Positions 1-8,129 of a stretch of 18,843 bases of DNA are shown piece by piece. Source of the stretch: Nocardioidaceae bacterium (GTDB lineage: Bacteria > Actinomycetota > Actinomycetes > Propionibacteriales > Nocardioidaceae). Location: assembly GCA_025966335.1 (NCBI GenBank), contig JAICRS010000025.1, forward strand, positions 1 to 18,843, given 5' to 3'. Positions within the stretch are counted from its first letter, which is position 1; each line of letters begins with the position of its first letter. Below the pieces are notes generated by a model. It saw only the letters and a program-made list of their open reading frames with translations. It was not told the origin of the DNA and searched no databases. Position numbers and translations under genes: made by a program.

Positions 1-70
1 GCCGGCCCGGACGGGCGGCCGCGACAGAGCACCTTTCAGCTCTAACCCGACAGCTCACCTCACAGGCGTG
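1..70 (+). promoter_or_regulatory. 3' portion of a ydaO/yuaA-type c-di-AMP riboswitch (5' part lies outside the window)
   Basis: The segment from about 26 to 69 matches what I remember of the conserved 3' strand of the ydaO aptamer. It has a short AGAGC/GCTCT hairpin (26-30 with 39-43) enclosing the CTTTCA loop. It then has AACCCGACAGCTCACCT followed by CAGGCG. In actinomycetes this riboswitch commonly precedes secreted cell-wall hydrolases, and an NlpC/P60 gene follows here. Elevated c-di-AMP is known to lower expression of such genes. The aptamer end nearly touches the ribosome binding site (71-77), with no separate terminator hairpin between, which suggests control of translation initiation or a folding switch within the aptamer. 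The match is from memory, not a covariance search, and the 5' half cannot be seen. Confidence 0.82.
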
Positions 71-85
71 GGAAGGGAACTCTTC

Positions 86-586
86 ATGCCTGCATCTTTC
101 CGTGCGCGCAGCGCTGTCCTGCTGCCGCTCATGATCGTCGTCGCCCTCACCGCCACGATGTTCGCCTTCACCCCGGCCGCGGACGCGGCCTCCCGTCGTC
201 AGCAGAAGATCAACGTGGGGATGGACATCGTCCGTCACCAGAAGGGCGACCGGTACGCCTACGGCGCCGCCGGCCCGAACCGCTTCGACTGCTCGGGGCT
301 CATCTACTACAGCTACCGCAAGGCCGGCTTCCGCAGCATCCCGCGGACGTCGGGCGCCCAGGCGAAGTTCGCGCACCGGATCAAGCGTCGTCACCTGCGC
401 AAGGGCGACTTCGTCTTCTTCCACAACGGTGACGACACCGCCCGCAACGTCTACCACGTGGGGGTCTTCGCCGGGTGGAAGAACGGTCGCCGGACGATCA
501 TCCACGCGCCGTACAGCGGCCAGCGGGTGCACCGTGCGCCGATCTGGACCAACGGTTGGTACGCCGGCACGCTCCGCGGACTGTGA
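86..586 (+). CDS. Secreted NlpC/P60 family cell-wall peptidase
   Basis: A 166-aa protein with an N-terminal signal peptide (basic start, hydrophobic stretch about residues 10-30, likely cleavage after the AADAA region near 35). A single NlpC/P60 domain follows. The catalytic triad is readable: Cys69 in FDCSG, His124 in VYHVGVF and His140 in IIHAP. The family cleaves peptide cross-bridges in peptidoglycan, typically the D-Glu to diamino-acid bond, and this copy should act outside the membrane. There is no LysM, SH3 or coiled-coil region, so it is a minimal catalytic form. I chose ATG 86 over the in-frame GTG at 68 because GGAAGGG (71-77) sits 8 nt before it and the signal peptide starts cleanly there. 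A c-di-AMP riboswitch lies immediately upstream. Confidence 0.9.
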   Translation: MPASFRARSAVLLPLMIVVALTATMFAFTPAADAASRRQQKINVGMDIVRHQKGDRYAYGAAGPNRFDCSGLIYYSYRKAGFRSIPRTSGAQAKFAHRIKRRHLRKGDFVFFHNGDDTARNVYHVGVFAGWKNGRRTIIHAPYSGQRVHRAPIWTNGWYAGTLRGL

Positions 587-605
587 CCAACATTTCGTGA
601 CCGAC

Positions 606-642
606 ACTCAGGGTCGTTTCCGGAAACGGGGCGGCCCTGAGT
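606..642 (+). terminator. Nested hairpin after the NlpC/P60 gene
   Basis: An outer 8-bp stem, ACTCAGGG (606-613) with CCCTGAGT (635-642), encloses a perfect 14-bp palindrome CGTTTCCGGAAACG (615-628). It begins 19 nt after the stop codon. There is no U-tract, as is common in high-GC genomes. It could equally be an operator for the following gene, whose start is only 13 nt downstream. Confidence 0.5.
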
Positions 643-648
643 CACACT
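643..648 (+). promoter_or_regulatory. Possible -10 element of a leaderless transcript (DUF3048 gene)
   Basis: CACACT lies 7 nt before ATG 656, the spacing expected if transcription starts at the initiation codon. No Shine-Dalgarno sequence precedes the ATG. The hexamer lacks the first T of TANNNT, so this is a weaker case than the other leaderless candidates in the window. Confidence 0.3.
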
Positions 649-655
649 TACACCC

Positions 656-1696
656 ATGTCTGGCAGCCCCATGCACACTCCTGCTCGCGCCGGCCGCACC
701 CGCGCCCGTTCGCTCGTCACCCTCGCCCTCACCGCGGCGCTGGCTCTCGCCGGCTGCAGCGAGTCCACCGACTCGCCGTCGGCGGGAGAGTCGCCCGAGA
801 GCCAGAGCACCGCGGCCGGGGCCACCCTGGCCGGCCAGTGGCCGCTGACCGGACTGACCGCGGAGGGCCCCGCGCCGAAGCACCCGGTGATGGTGGTGAA
901 GATCGACAACACCTCGTCGAGCAGTCCGCAGATCGGGCTCGGCAAGGCCGACCTGGTCGTCGAGGAGCTCGTCGAGGGCGGGTCGACCCGGCTCGCGGTC
1001 CTCTACTACTCCCAGGTTCCCCAGAAGGTGGGCCCGGTGCGGTCCTTCCGGGCCACCGACATCGGCATCGTGGAGCCCGCGGAAGGGGTGCTCGTGGCCA
1101 GTGGCGGAGCGGGTCCGACCGTGCGGCGGATGCAGTCCGCGGACATCCGGACGATCACCGAGGGTGCCACCGGGTACTACCGCGACAGTGGCCGCACGTC
1201 GCCGTACAACCTCTTCATGCAGCTGCCGAAGCTGGCCCGGACGCTGAAGAGCACCGGCGCGCCGCAGAGCTACCTGCCCTGGGGCTCCGAGGGAGACTTC
1301 CCGAAAGGGCAGCCGGCCGGCGGGCTGGCCGCACAGTTCTCCGGGGGGCACACGACGACCTGGAAGTACCAGGACGGCACGTACACCAACCTGAACAGCC
1401 ACGCCGCCGAGGGCGACCGGTTCCAGCCGGCGACGGTGCTGGTGCTGCGGGTCAAGGTCGGGGACGCGGGCTACAAGGACCCCGCCGGCAACCCGGTTCC
1501 GGAGTCGAAGTTCACCGGCAAGGGCCAGGCGATGGTGTTCCACGGAGGTCGGCTGGTGCGTGGCACCTGGACCAAGAAGGGGCTCGACGCCCCGGTGCGC
1601 CTGAGCACGAAGGCGGGGGAGCTCACCCTGCCCCCGGGCAAGGTCTGGATCGAGCTGGTCCCCGGCGACAGCGGGAAAGTCTCGGTCACCCGATAG
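656..1696 (+). CDS. DUF3048 (YerB-type) lipoprotein
   Basis: A 346-aa protein with a lipoprotein signal: a basic start, a hydrophobic run and lipobox LAGC with the lipidated Cys at residue 34. After a Ser/Thr-rich linker comes the DUF3048 N-terminal region (about 60-215). Its recognisable features are WPLTG, the PVMVVKIDN strand, and a GPVRSFRATD-like motif. The C-terminal DUF3048 region (about 235-340) carries PATVLVLRVK and the MVFHGG/RGTW segment. The family is surface-attached and its biochemical role is not established; YerB of Bacillus is the usual reference. An alternative start at ATG 671 would shorten the signal by five residues. The gene converges on the TetR gene and their ends overlap by 11 bp. 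Confidence 0.88.
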   Translation: MSGSPMHTPARAGRTRARSLVTLALTAALALAGCSESTDSPSAGESPESQSTAAGATLAGQWPLTGLTAEGPAPKHPVMVVKIDNTSSSSPQIGLGKADLVVEELVEGGSTRLAVLYYSQVPQKVGPVRSFRATDIGIVEPAEGVLVASGGAGPTVRRMQSADIRTITEGATGYYRDSGRTSPYNLFMQLPKLARTLKSTGAPQSYLPWGSEGDFPKGQPAGGLAAQFSGGHTTTWKYQDGTYTNLNSHAAEGDRFQPATVLVLRVKVGDAGYKDPAGNPVPESKFTGKGQAMVFHGGRLVRGTWTKKGLDAPVRLSTKAGELTLPPGKVWIELVPGDSGKVSVTR

Positions 1697-2357
1697 CAGG
1701 ACCGGGCAGCGTGCCGCCCGACTCGGCCTGCTGCTGGAGACCGCCGAGGATGAACGCGATCGCCGTCTCCACCTCGGCGCTGGCGCGCTCGCTGTCGTCG
1801 GCCGAGGACACCGCCGTGCCGGCCGCCGACATGGCGCCGAAGAAGATCCGGCTGAAGGTCTCCACCATGCTCGGCTCGAGGTCGTAGGACTCCAGCACCG
1901 AGGACACGATCTCCTGGACGATCCCGAACGTCGACCGTTCCTCCTGCTCGCGGAACCGCTCGTAACCGAGGATCGCCGGACCCTCCTGGATCACGATCCG
2001 CCGGTAGCCGGGCTGCTGCACGACGTCGAGGAACGCGCGCAGGCCCGACAATGCCTTCTCCCACGGGTCGTCGTGGTCGCGGACGGCTTTGCGGATCGCC
2101 GCGGTGGCCTCCGCCTCGACCGTCTCGAAGACCGCCTCGAACAGTGCCTGCTTCCCGCTGAAGTGGTGGTAGAGCGCTCCCTTGGTGACCCGGGCGCCGG
2201 ACACGATCTCGTCGAGGCTGGTTCCGGCGTAACCGCGCTTGGTGAAGAGCTCGGAGGCGACGTCGACCAGCGCGCGTTTGGTGGACGCGGAGTACTCCTG
2301 CCGCCGAGAGGTGCGCGGAACCTTGCCCAGCATCTTCGCCGTCGCCCGTGTGGTCAT
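1686..2357 (-). CDS. TetR/AcrR-family transcriptional regulator
   Basis: A 223-aa protein with a classical TetR N-terminal helix-turn-helix (about residues 24-72): a first helix TKRALVDVASELFTKRGY, then TSLDEIVSGARVTKGALYHHFSGKQALF. The C-terminal helical ligand and dimer domain is not diagnostic of an effector. I chose ATG 2357 over GTG 2405 because TATGCT (2364-2369, minus strand) sits 6 nt before it, consistent with leaderless transcription, and the extra residues look non-native. The divergent small gene at 2490 has two palindromes in its promoter, the likely operators of this repressor. The 3' end overlaps the converging DUF3048 gene by 11 bp. The ligand and full regulon are unknown. Confidence 0.92.
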   Translation of the reverse strand: MTTRATAKMLGKVPRTSRRQEYSASTKRALVDVASELFTKRGYAGTSLDEIVSGARVTKGALYHHFSGKQALFEAVFETVEAEATAAIRKAVRDHDDPWEKALSGLRAFLDVVQQPGYRRIVIQEGPAILGYERFREQEERSTFGIVQEIVSSVLESYDLEPSMVETFSRIFFGAMSAAGTAVSSADDSERASAEVETAIAFILGGLQQQAESGGTLPGPAIG

Positions 2358-2363
2358 TCCCTG

Positions 2364-2369
2364 AGCATA
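2364..2369 (-). promoter_or_regulatory. -10 element TATGCT for the TetR gene (leaderless candidate)
   Basis: On the minus strand TATGCT fits TANNNT and ends 6 nt before ATG 2357, so transcription should begin at or next to the start codon. No convincing -35 hexamer is visible at 16-19 bp. Confidence 0.45.
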
Positions 2370-2421
2370 GGACCGACCGGCGGTACGTCCCGGGAGGTGC
2401 GCCACATCACCCCGAGTGCGC

Positions 2422-2451
2422 TTGCATACTCAGAGTATGTGAACATACTCT
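2422..2451 (+). promoter_or_regulatory. Predicted promoter of the small gene at 2490
   Basis: TTGCAT (2422-2427) and TACTCT (2446-2451) are separated by 18 bp and fit a vegetative actinobacterial promoter. The predicted start is near 2458, giving a leader of about 30 nt that contains the AAAGGAG ribosome site. The -35 overlaps the first palindrome and the -10 lies within the second. Confidence 0.5.
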
Positions 2452-2458
2452 GAGTATG
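2425..2458 (+). promoter_or_regulatory. Twin mirrored palindromes, probable TetR operators
   Basis: Two perfect dyads lie side by side: CATACTCAGAGTATG (2425-2439) and CATACTCTGAGTATG (2444-2458). Each has 7-bp arms around one central base, and each is the reverse complement of the other. The whole block is therefore also a 16-bp inverted repeat with a 2-bp centre. Dyad centres are 19 bp apart. The site lies between the divergent TetR gene and the small gene, over the latter's promoter. Confidence 0.8.
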
Positions 2459-2475
2459 TACCAACGGTACGTGAG

Positions 2476-2482
2476 AAAGGAG
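2476..2482 (+). promoter_or_regulatory. Strong ribosome binding site AAAGGAG
   Basis: AAAGGAG lies 7 nt before ATG 2490, which fixes the start of the small unknown gene. Confidence 0.8.
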
Positions 2483-2489
2483 CAAGCCC

Positions 2490-2885
2490 ATGACCTGGGA
2501 TGCTTTCCACCGCCGCGGAGAGGTTCTCCGTGCCGTGATCGACGAGGCGAACAGCCGTCGTGACGGCAGGCTGCCTCTGGACGTGCCCGGCGTCGCCGAG
2601 ACCTTCGGCGACGAGCTCGCCCTCCTCGGGGCGCTGCAGCTGCGCTGGCACACCCGCCTCGCCGGGATGATCGAGCGTGAGCTCCTGGACGACCCGGCCG
2701 ACACGGAGTCCGCCGTAGACGCCGCGTGGCAGCGCGCCGCCGGTGAGCTCGCCGGCGTTCGGGCGATTCTCGATGCCTGCGCCGAGAACCCGACGTCGCC
2801 GGAGATGGCGCGCATGATCGACACCGCGCACCGTAAGGACCGGGCGCTGATGACGGCAATGGCCCGCCCACACCTGGTCGCCTGA
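2490..2885 (+). CDS. Small uncharacterised helical protein, divergent from the TetR gene
   Basis: A 131-aa soluble, probably all-helical protein without signal peptide, membrane segment or cysteine pair. The single Cys is near residue 98. Recognisable stretches are RRGEVLRAVIDEANSR near the start, an RWHTRLAGMIERELLDDP segment around 52-70, AWQRAAGELAGVRAILDAC in the second half, and MARMIDTAHRKDRALMTAMA near the end. I recall similar proteins next to TetR regulators in other actinomycetes but know of no assigned function. The strong ribosome site, twin operators and strong terminator show that it is a real, tightly controlled single-gene unit. The TetR gene is its likely repressor. A role as a partner or effector-linked protein of the regulator is possible but unproven. 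Confidence 0.82.
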   Translation: MTWDAFHRRGEVLRAVIDEANSRRDGRLPLDVPGVAETFGDELALLGALQLRWHTRLAGMIERELLDDPADTESAVDAAWQRAAGELAGVRAILDACAENPTSPEMARMIDTAHRKDRALMTAMARPHLVA

Positions 2886-2899
2886 GCGACCACCAGAGC

Positions 2900-2967
2900 A
2901 GCCCCGGCTGCGACGCTCCCCGCGGCTCCCTCCGCGGAACCTCCCTCCCCGCGTCGCAGCCGGGGCT
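2900..2967 (+). terminator. Long rho-independent-type terminator with nested hairpin
   Basis: A perfect 17-bp stem joins AGCCCCGGCTGCGACGC (2900-2916) to its complement at 2951-2967. The loop contains a second stem made of two CCGCGG copies (2920-2925 and 2932-2937). It starts 14 nt after the stop of the small gene and is followed by TTCGTTCG rather than a run of T. It isolates the small gene from the malic enzyme gene. Confidence 0.85.
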
Positions 2968-3030
2968 TCGTTCGCCCGGGATCACCCGCCCCTCCGATGG
3001 CTACGGCGCGGCGTCGCGACGTGACAACAT

Positions 3031-4438
<1,408 letters not shown>

Positions 4439-4446
<8 letters not shown>

Positions 4447-5023
4447 GCCCGCGCCGGTCCAGCTCCAGGCAGGTCATCTGCTGGTGGCCGCGCCGGCGCT
4501 GGTGGACCCCAACTTCGACCACAGCGTCGTGCTGCTGCTCGACTACGACGAGAACGGCGCGCTCGGGGTGGTCCTCAACCGGCCGTCACCGGTGCCGGTG
4601 GGCGACGTCCTCGCGGACTGGTCCGGACTCACCGCCGAACCGGGAGTGCTGTTCCACGGTGGGCCGGTCAGCACCGACTCGGCGCTGGCGGTCGCCACCG
4701 TCCGGGGTGCCGAGGAGGAGGACAGCGACGAGCCCGTGGGCTGGCGACGCCTGTTCGGAAGCACCGGGATCGTCGACCTCGACACGCCGACCGAGCTGCT
4801 GGGCTCGGCCGTCTCCCGGCTGCGGATCTTCGCCGGCTACGCCGGCTGGGGGACCGAGCAGCTCGAGGCGGAGATCGAGGAAGGCTCCTGGTACGTCGTA
4901 CCGTCCGTTCCCGCCGACGTGTTCGGGGCGGACCCGCGGGGACTGTGGACCAGGGTCCTCCGGCGGCAGCCGGGCGAGCTCGCGTGGGTGTCCACACGCC
5001 CGCTCGATCCCACCCTCAACTGA
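4439..5023 (+). CDS. YqgE/AlgH family (UPF0301) protein
   Basis: A 194-aa protein with the family landmarks: GHLLVAAPALVDPNFDHSVV at the start, DYDENGALGVVLNRP (about 36-50), FHGGPV in the middle, and FAGYAGWGTEQLEAEI followed by GSWYVV near the C-terminus. Length is normal for the family. It is cytosolic with no enzymatic motif. The family was linked to alginate regulation in Pseudomonas, but its molecular function is unsettled. The start overlaps the malic enzyme stop by 8 bp, so translation is likely coupled. Confidence 0.92.
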
Positions 5024-5036
5024 GCCCGCGAGTCGT

Positions 5037-5042
5037 TAGACT
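5037..5042 (+). promoter_or_regulatory. -10 element TAGACT, leaderless start of the DUF3039 gene
   Basis: TAGACT fits TANNNT and ends 7 nt before GTG 5050, in the 26-nt gap after the YqgE gene. No ribosome site is present, so the DUF3039-protease-helicase chain probably begins with a leaderless mRNA. Confidence 0.5.
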
Positions 5043-5049
5043 GCTGCCT

Positions 5050-5298
5050 GTGAACATCCAGCTGAGCCCCGGTTCCCAGACCGTCGAGGACACCCGCACG
5101 GCCCCGACCGACGACGGTGACCACGAGCGCTTCTCCCACTACGTCCCCAAGGACAAGCTGACCGAGGCGATGGTGATGGGGACCCCGGTCGTTGCGCTTT
5201 GCGGGAAGATCTGGGTGCCCAGCCGGGATCCCGAGAAGTACCCCGTCTGCCCCGAGTGCAAGGAAGCCTGGGAAGAGCTCAAGAAAGACGATGAGTGA
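5050..5298 (+). CDS. DUF3039 small zinc-binding-like protein
   Basis: An 82-aa protein. An acidic, disordered-looking N-terminus (1-25) precedes FSHYVPKDKLTEA and ALCGKIWVPSRDPEKYPVCPECKE. Cys51, Cys67 and Cys70, possibly with His30, could bind zinc. The pattern is that of DUF3039, a small actinobacterial family. I recall DUF3039 genes lying close to a helicase gene in many actinomycetes, as here, so a nucleic-acid-linked role is a fair guess; the function is unknown. I chose GTG 5050 because an in-frame extension to 4945 would overlap the YqgE gene and lacks family sequence. Its stop overlaps the next gene by 4 nt (GTGA). Confidence 0.88.
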   Translation: MNIQLSPGSQTVEDTRTAPTDDGDHERFSHYVPKDKLTEAMVMGTPVVALCGKIWVPSRDPEKYPVCPECKEAWEELKKDDE

Positions 5299-6296
5299 TC
5301 TTTGTGCGCAACAGTCGCCGCGCCTCTCGGGTGGTCACGTTCGCGGCGGCGGGCGTCGTACTCGCCTGCACCGTCCTCACCGCCACCACATCGTCGGCCG
5401 CACCGTCCTCCGGGGCAGCCGCTGACCCGCACTGCCGACCTGCCCACGTGCACGATGCCGGCTCGGTGTCCGCGCGGCTCGAGCGGGTCCCGGACCAGAA
5501 GCAGTACTCCCTGCGCCAGCTGCGCCGGATCGACCGCAGGCTGGACCGCGCGGTGGCGCAGGCGCGGTCGTCCGGGGCGTCGAGCCGCGGCCGGAGCGGG
5601 CTGGTGCTGCGCATTCCGGTGCACGCGCACGTCATCGACGGCGACCACGCGAACGGCCCGTCGCTCCGGGCCGTCCGCGGGCAGATCGACGTGCTCAACG
5701 CAGCCTTCGGCGGCGGGCAGTCCCGCGTCAACGCCAGCACGCACTTCCGGTTCTACCTCGCGTCGTTCGACCGGAGCCGCAACCAGCGCTGGTACACCGC
5801 CTCGCTGTTCGATGCTTCGGACAAGCAGCTGCGCCGTCGGCTGCACGAGGGTGGCCCGGAGGCGCTGAACCTGTACTTCTCCGCGCCGCACAGCCCGCGC
5901 GCCGACTCGGTCGTGCTCGGCTGGAGCACGGTCCCGTGGCGGGCGGAGCGGCAGCCACGGCTGGACGGCGTGACGGTGCACCAGGAGAGCCTGCGCGGCG
6001 GTGACCTCCGGCGCTACAACCGCGGTGACACCACCGTGCACGAGGTCGGCCACTGGCTGGGCCTGTTCCACACCTTCGAGGGCGGCTGCTCGGCGGGCAA
6101 CGACCGCGTCGACGACACGGCGGCCGAGGCGCAGCCGAGCCTGACCTGCGAGGTGGGCCGGGATACCTGCGACGCCGACGGACTTGATCCGGTCCGCAAC
6201 TTCATGAACTACTCGTTCGACTCCTGCATGAACATGTTCACCCCGGGCCAGGTGTCCCGGATGACCGACAACTGGCTGGCGTACCGACCCCCGTGA
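5295..6296 (+). CDS. Secreted M43-type (pappalysin-like) zinc metalloprotease
   Basis: A 333-aa protein with a signal peptide (basic residues 5-12, hydrophobic 14-31, likely cleavage near the SSAAP region). A basic, helical propeptide-like region spans about 60-95. The metzincin motif HEVGHWLGLFH spans 249-259, giving zinc ligands His249, His253 and His259 with catalytic Glu250. The Met-turn is NFMNYS around Met304. Cys265, 285, 292 and 311 around the active site fit the disulfides of secreted family members. It should cleave proteins outside the cell; the substrate is unknown. GTG 5295 overlaps the DUF3039 stop by 4 nt, and its own stop overlaps the helicase start by 4 nt. A secreted enzyme between two apparently cytosolic proteins is odd. 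GTG 5304 is an alternative start. Confidence 0.9.
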   Translation: MIFVRNSRRASRVVTFAAAGVVLACTVLTATTSSAAPSSGAAADPHCRPAHVHDAGSVSARLERVPDQKQYSLRQLRRIDRRLDRAVAQARSSGASSRGRSGLVLRIPVHAHVIDGDHANGPSLRAVRGQIDVLNAAFGGGQSRVNASTHFRFYLASFDRSRNQRWYTASLFDASDKQLRRRLHEGGPEALNLYFSAPHSPRADSVVLGWSTVPWRAERQPRLDGVTVHQESLRGGDLRRYNRGDTTVHEVGHWLGLFHTFEGGCSAGNDRVDDTAAEAQPSLTCEVGRDTCDADGLDPVRNFMNYSFDSCMNMFTPGQVSRMTDNWLAYRPP

Positions 6297-8083
6297 CGAA
6301 CTCCCCCCACATTCCCGCACCCCTCAACGAGCTTCCCCCCGCCTATCCGGATCGTGCCGCCTGGGGGACCGCGACGAAGCTGCGCGCGTGGCAGTCCGCG
6401 GCCCTCGAGCAGTACTTCGCCGAGAACCCGAAGGACTTCCTCGCGGTGGCCACCCCGGGCGCCGGGAAGACCACGTTCGCGCTGACCGTGGCCGCCGAGC
6501 TGCTCTCCCGTCGGGTCGTCGACCGGATCACCGTGGTCGCGCCCACCGAGCACCTCAAGACCCAGTGGGCGGATGCGGCCGCCCGCGCGGGGATCCCGAT
6601 CGACCCGACGTACTCCGGCAAGAGGGGCAAGACCAGCCAGGACTACGTCGGGGTCGCGGTCACCTACGCCGGCGTCGCCACCAACCCGCTCGCGCACCGG
6701 ATCCGCACCGAGCGGTTCAAGACGCTGGTCATCCTCGACGAGGTGCACCACGCCGGCGACGCGCTGTCGTGGGGTGAGGCGGTGCGGGAGGCGTTCGACC
6801 CGGCGGCCCGGCGCCTCGCGCTGACGGGCACCCCGTTCCGCTCCGACATCAACCCGATCCCGTTCGTGACCTACGCGCCCGACGACGACGGCACGCCGAA
6901 GAGCGCCGCGGACTTCACCTACGGCTACGCCCACGCGCTGGCCGACCATGTCGTGCGCCCGGTCCTGTTCATGGCCTACAGCGGCGAGATGCAGTGGCGC
7001 ACCCGCGCGGGCGACGAGATCGCGGCCCGGCTCGGTGAGCCGTTGACCAAGGACCTGACCGCCCAGGCGCTGCGCACCGCGCTGGACCCCGGTGGCTCGT
7101 GGATGCCCTCGGTGCTCGCGGCCGCGGACCGGCGGCTCTCGGAGGTACGCCGGCACGTCCCGGACGCCGGCGGACTGGTGATCGCCTCGGACCAGGACTC
7201 CGCCCGGGCGTACGCCGCATTGCTCGCCACCATCTCGGGCGAGAAGCCGGCCATCGTGCTCTCCGACGAGAAGGCCGCGTCGAAGCGGATCGCGAAGTTC
7301 GCCGAGGACGACTCCCGGTGGATGGTGGCGGTCCGGATGGTGTCCGAGGGCGTCGACGTACCCCGGCTCGCCGTCGGCGTCTACGCGACCACGACCTCGA
7401 CCCCGTTGTTCTTCGCCCAGGCGGTCGGCCGGTTCGTGCGGGCGCGCAGGCGGGGCGAGACCGCGTCGGTGTTCCTGCCCTCGGTGCCGAACCTGCTCGG
7501 CTTCGCCTCCGAGATGGAGGTCCAGCGCGACCACGTCCTCGGCCGCAAGGTCACCGACGACGGCGACATCTTCGCCGCCGAGGAGGACCTGCTGAACCAG
7601 GCGCAGGCCTCGGAGGGGGCCTCGGCCGACGAGGCCCTGCTGCCGTTCGAGGCGCTCGGCTCGCAGGCGACCTTCGACCGGGTGCTCTACGACGGCGGCG
7701 AGTTCGGGCACTCGGGGGAGGTGCAGGTCGGCTCCGACGAGGAGATGGACTTCCTCGGCATCCCCGGCCTGCTCGAGCCGGAGCAGGTCCGTGACCTGCT
7801 GCACCTGCGCCAGAGCGAGCGGGCCCGCCAGCAGCGGCGGACCCGGTCGACGCAGGAGGAGGTCGTTCGGGACGTCTCCACCCACGAGCACCTCGCCACG
7901 CTGCGCCGCGAGCTGAACGGGCTCGTCGCCGCGTGGAACCACCGGACCGGGCAGCCGCACGGAGTCACCCACGCGGCGTTGCGCCGGGAGTGTGGCGGGC
8001 CCGCGGCGGCGGTGGCCACGGCCGACCAGCTCACCGAGCGGATCGACCGGATCCGGCAGTGGGCGGCCCGCAAGACCTCCTAA
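6293..8083 (+). CDS. Superfamily 2 DEAD/DEAH-box helicase
   Basis: A 596-aa protein with two RecA-like domains. Domain 1 has the Q-like RAWQSAAL, Walker A TPGAGKTT (54-61), DEVHH (149-153) and LTGTPF (177-182). Domain 2 has SEGVDVPRL (351-359) and QAVGRFVRA (376-384). The C-terminal 190 residues include an acidic stretch and a basic helix (about 500-525, RQQRRTR) that may contact nucleic acid. It resembles actinobacterial helicases of the type near DUF3039. ATP-driven remodelling of DNA or RNA is expected; the substrate is unknown. GTG 6293 overlaps the protease stop (GTGA). It ends with TAA and a weak GC hairpin follows (8084-8104). Confidence 0.93.
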   Translation: MTNSPHIPAPLNELPPAYPDRAAWGTATKLRAWQSAALEQYFAENPKDFLAVATPGAGKTTFALTVAAELLSRRVVDRITVVAPTEHLKTQWADAAARAGIPIDPTYSGKRGKTSQDYVGVAVTYAGVATNPLAHRIRTERFKTLVILDEVHHAGDALSWGEAVREAFDPAARRLALTGTPFRSDINPIPFVTYAPDDDGTPKSAADFTYGYAHALADHVVRPVLFMAYSGEMQWRTRAGDEIAARLGEPLTKDLTAQALRTALDPGGSWMPSVLAAADRRLSEVRRHVPDAGGLVIASDQDSARAYAALLATISGEKPAIVLSDEKAASKRIAKFAEDDSRWMVAVRMVSEGVDVPRLAVGVYATTTSTPLFFAQAVGRFVRARRRGETASVFLPSVPNLLGFASEMEVQRDHVLGRKVTDDGDIFAAEEDLLNQAQASEGASADEALLPFEALGSQATFDRVLYDGGEFGHSGEVQVGSDEEMDFLGIPGLLEPEQVRDLLHLRQSERARQQRRTRSTQEEVVRDVSTHEHLATLRRELNGLVAAWNHRTGQPHGVTHAALRRECGGPAAAVATADQLTERIDRIRQWAARKTS

Positions 8084-8104
8084 CCGCCCGTTCGGAGGGG
8101 GCGG
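8084..8104 (+). terminator. Weak GC hairpin after the helicase gene
   Basis: CCGCCC (8084-8089) can pair with GGGCGG (8099-8104) across a 9-nt loop. It directly follows the helicase stop and precedes the IclR promoter. The stem is short and no T-run follows, so termination is only plausible. Confidence 0.35.
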
Positions 8105-8117
8105 GGGCTGATCGGGA

Positions 8118-8123
8118 TACGCT
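8118..8123 (+). promoter_or_regulatory. -10 element TACGCT, leaderless start of the IclR gene
   Basis: TACGCT fits TANNNT and is followed by 6 nt and then ATG 8130, placing the transcription start on the initiation codon. There is no ribosome site. Confidence 0.5.
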
Positions 8124-8129
8124 CAGCGC

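Noticed and set aside
2407..2985. Minus-strand frames opposite the small gene at 2490
   Set aside because: Three overlapping minus frames exist, but none has a ribosome site or protein-like sequence; the plus frame has AAAGGAG, a promoter and a terminator.
6209..7972. A 587-codon open frame on the minus strand
   Set aside because: It is antisense to the helicase, which has all superfamily 2 motifs. The frame is low-complexity, rich in Arg, Gly, Val and Asp as expected from GC-skewed codons read backwards, and no domain is visible.
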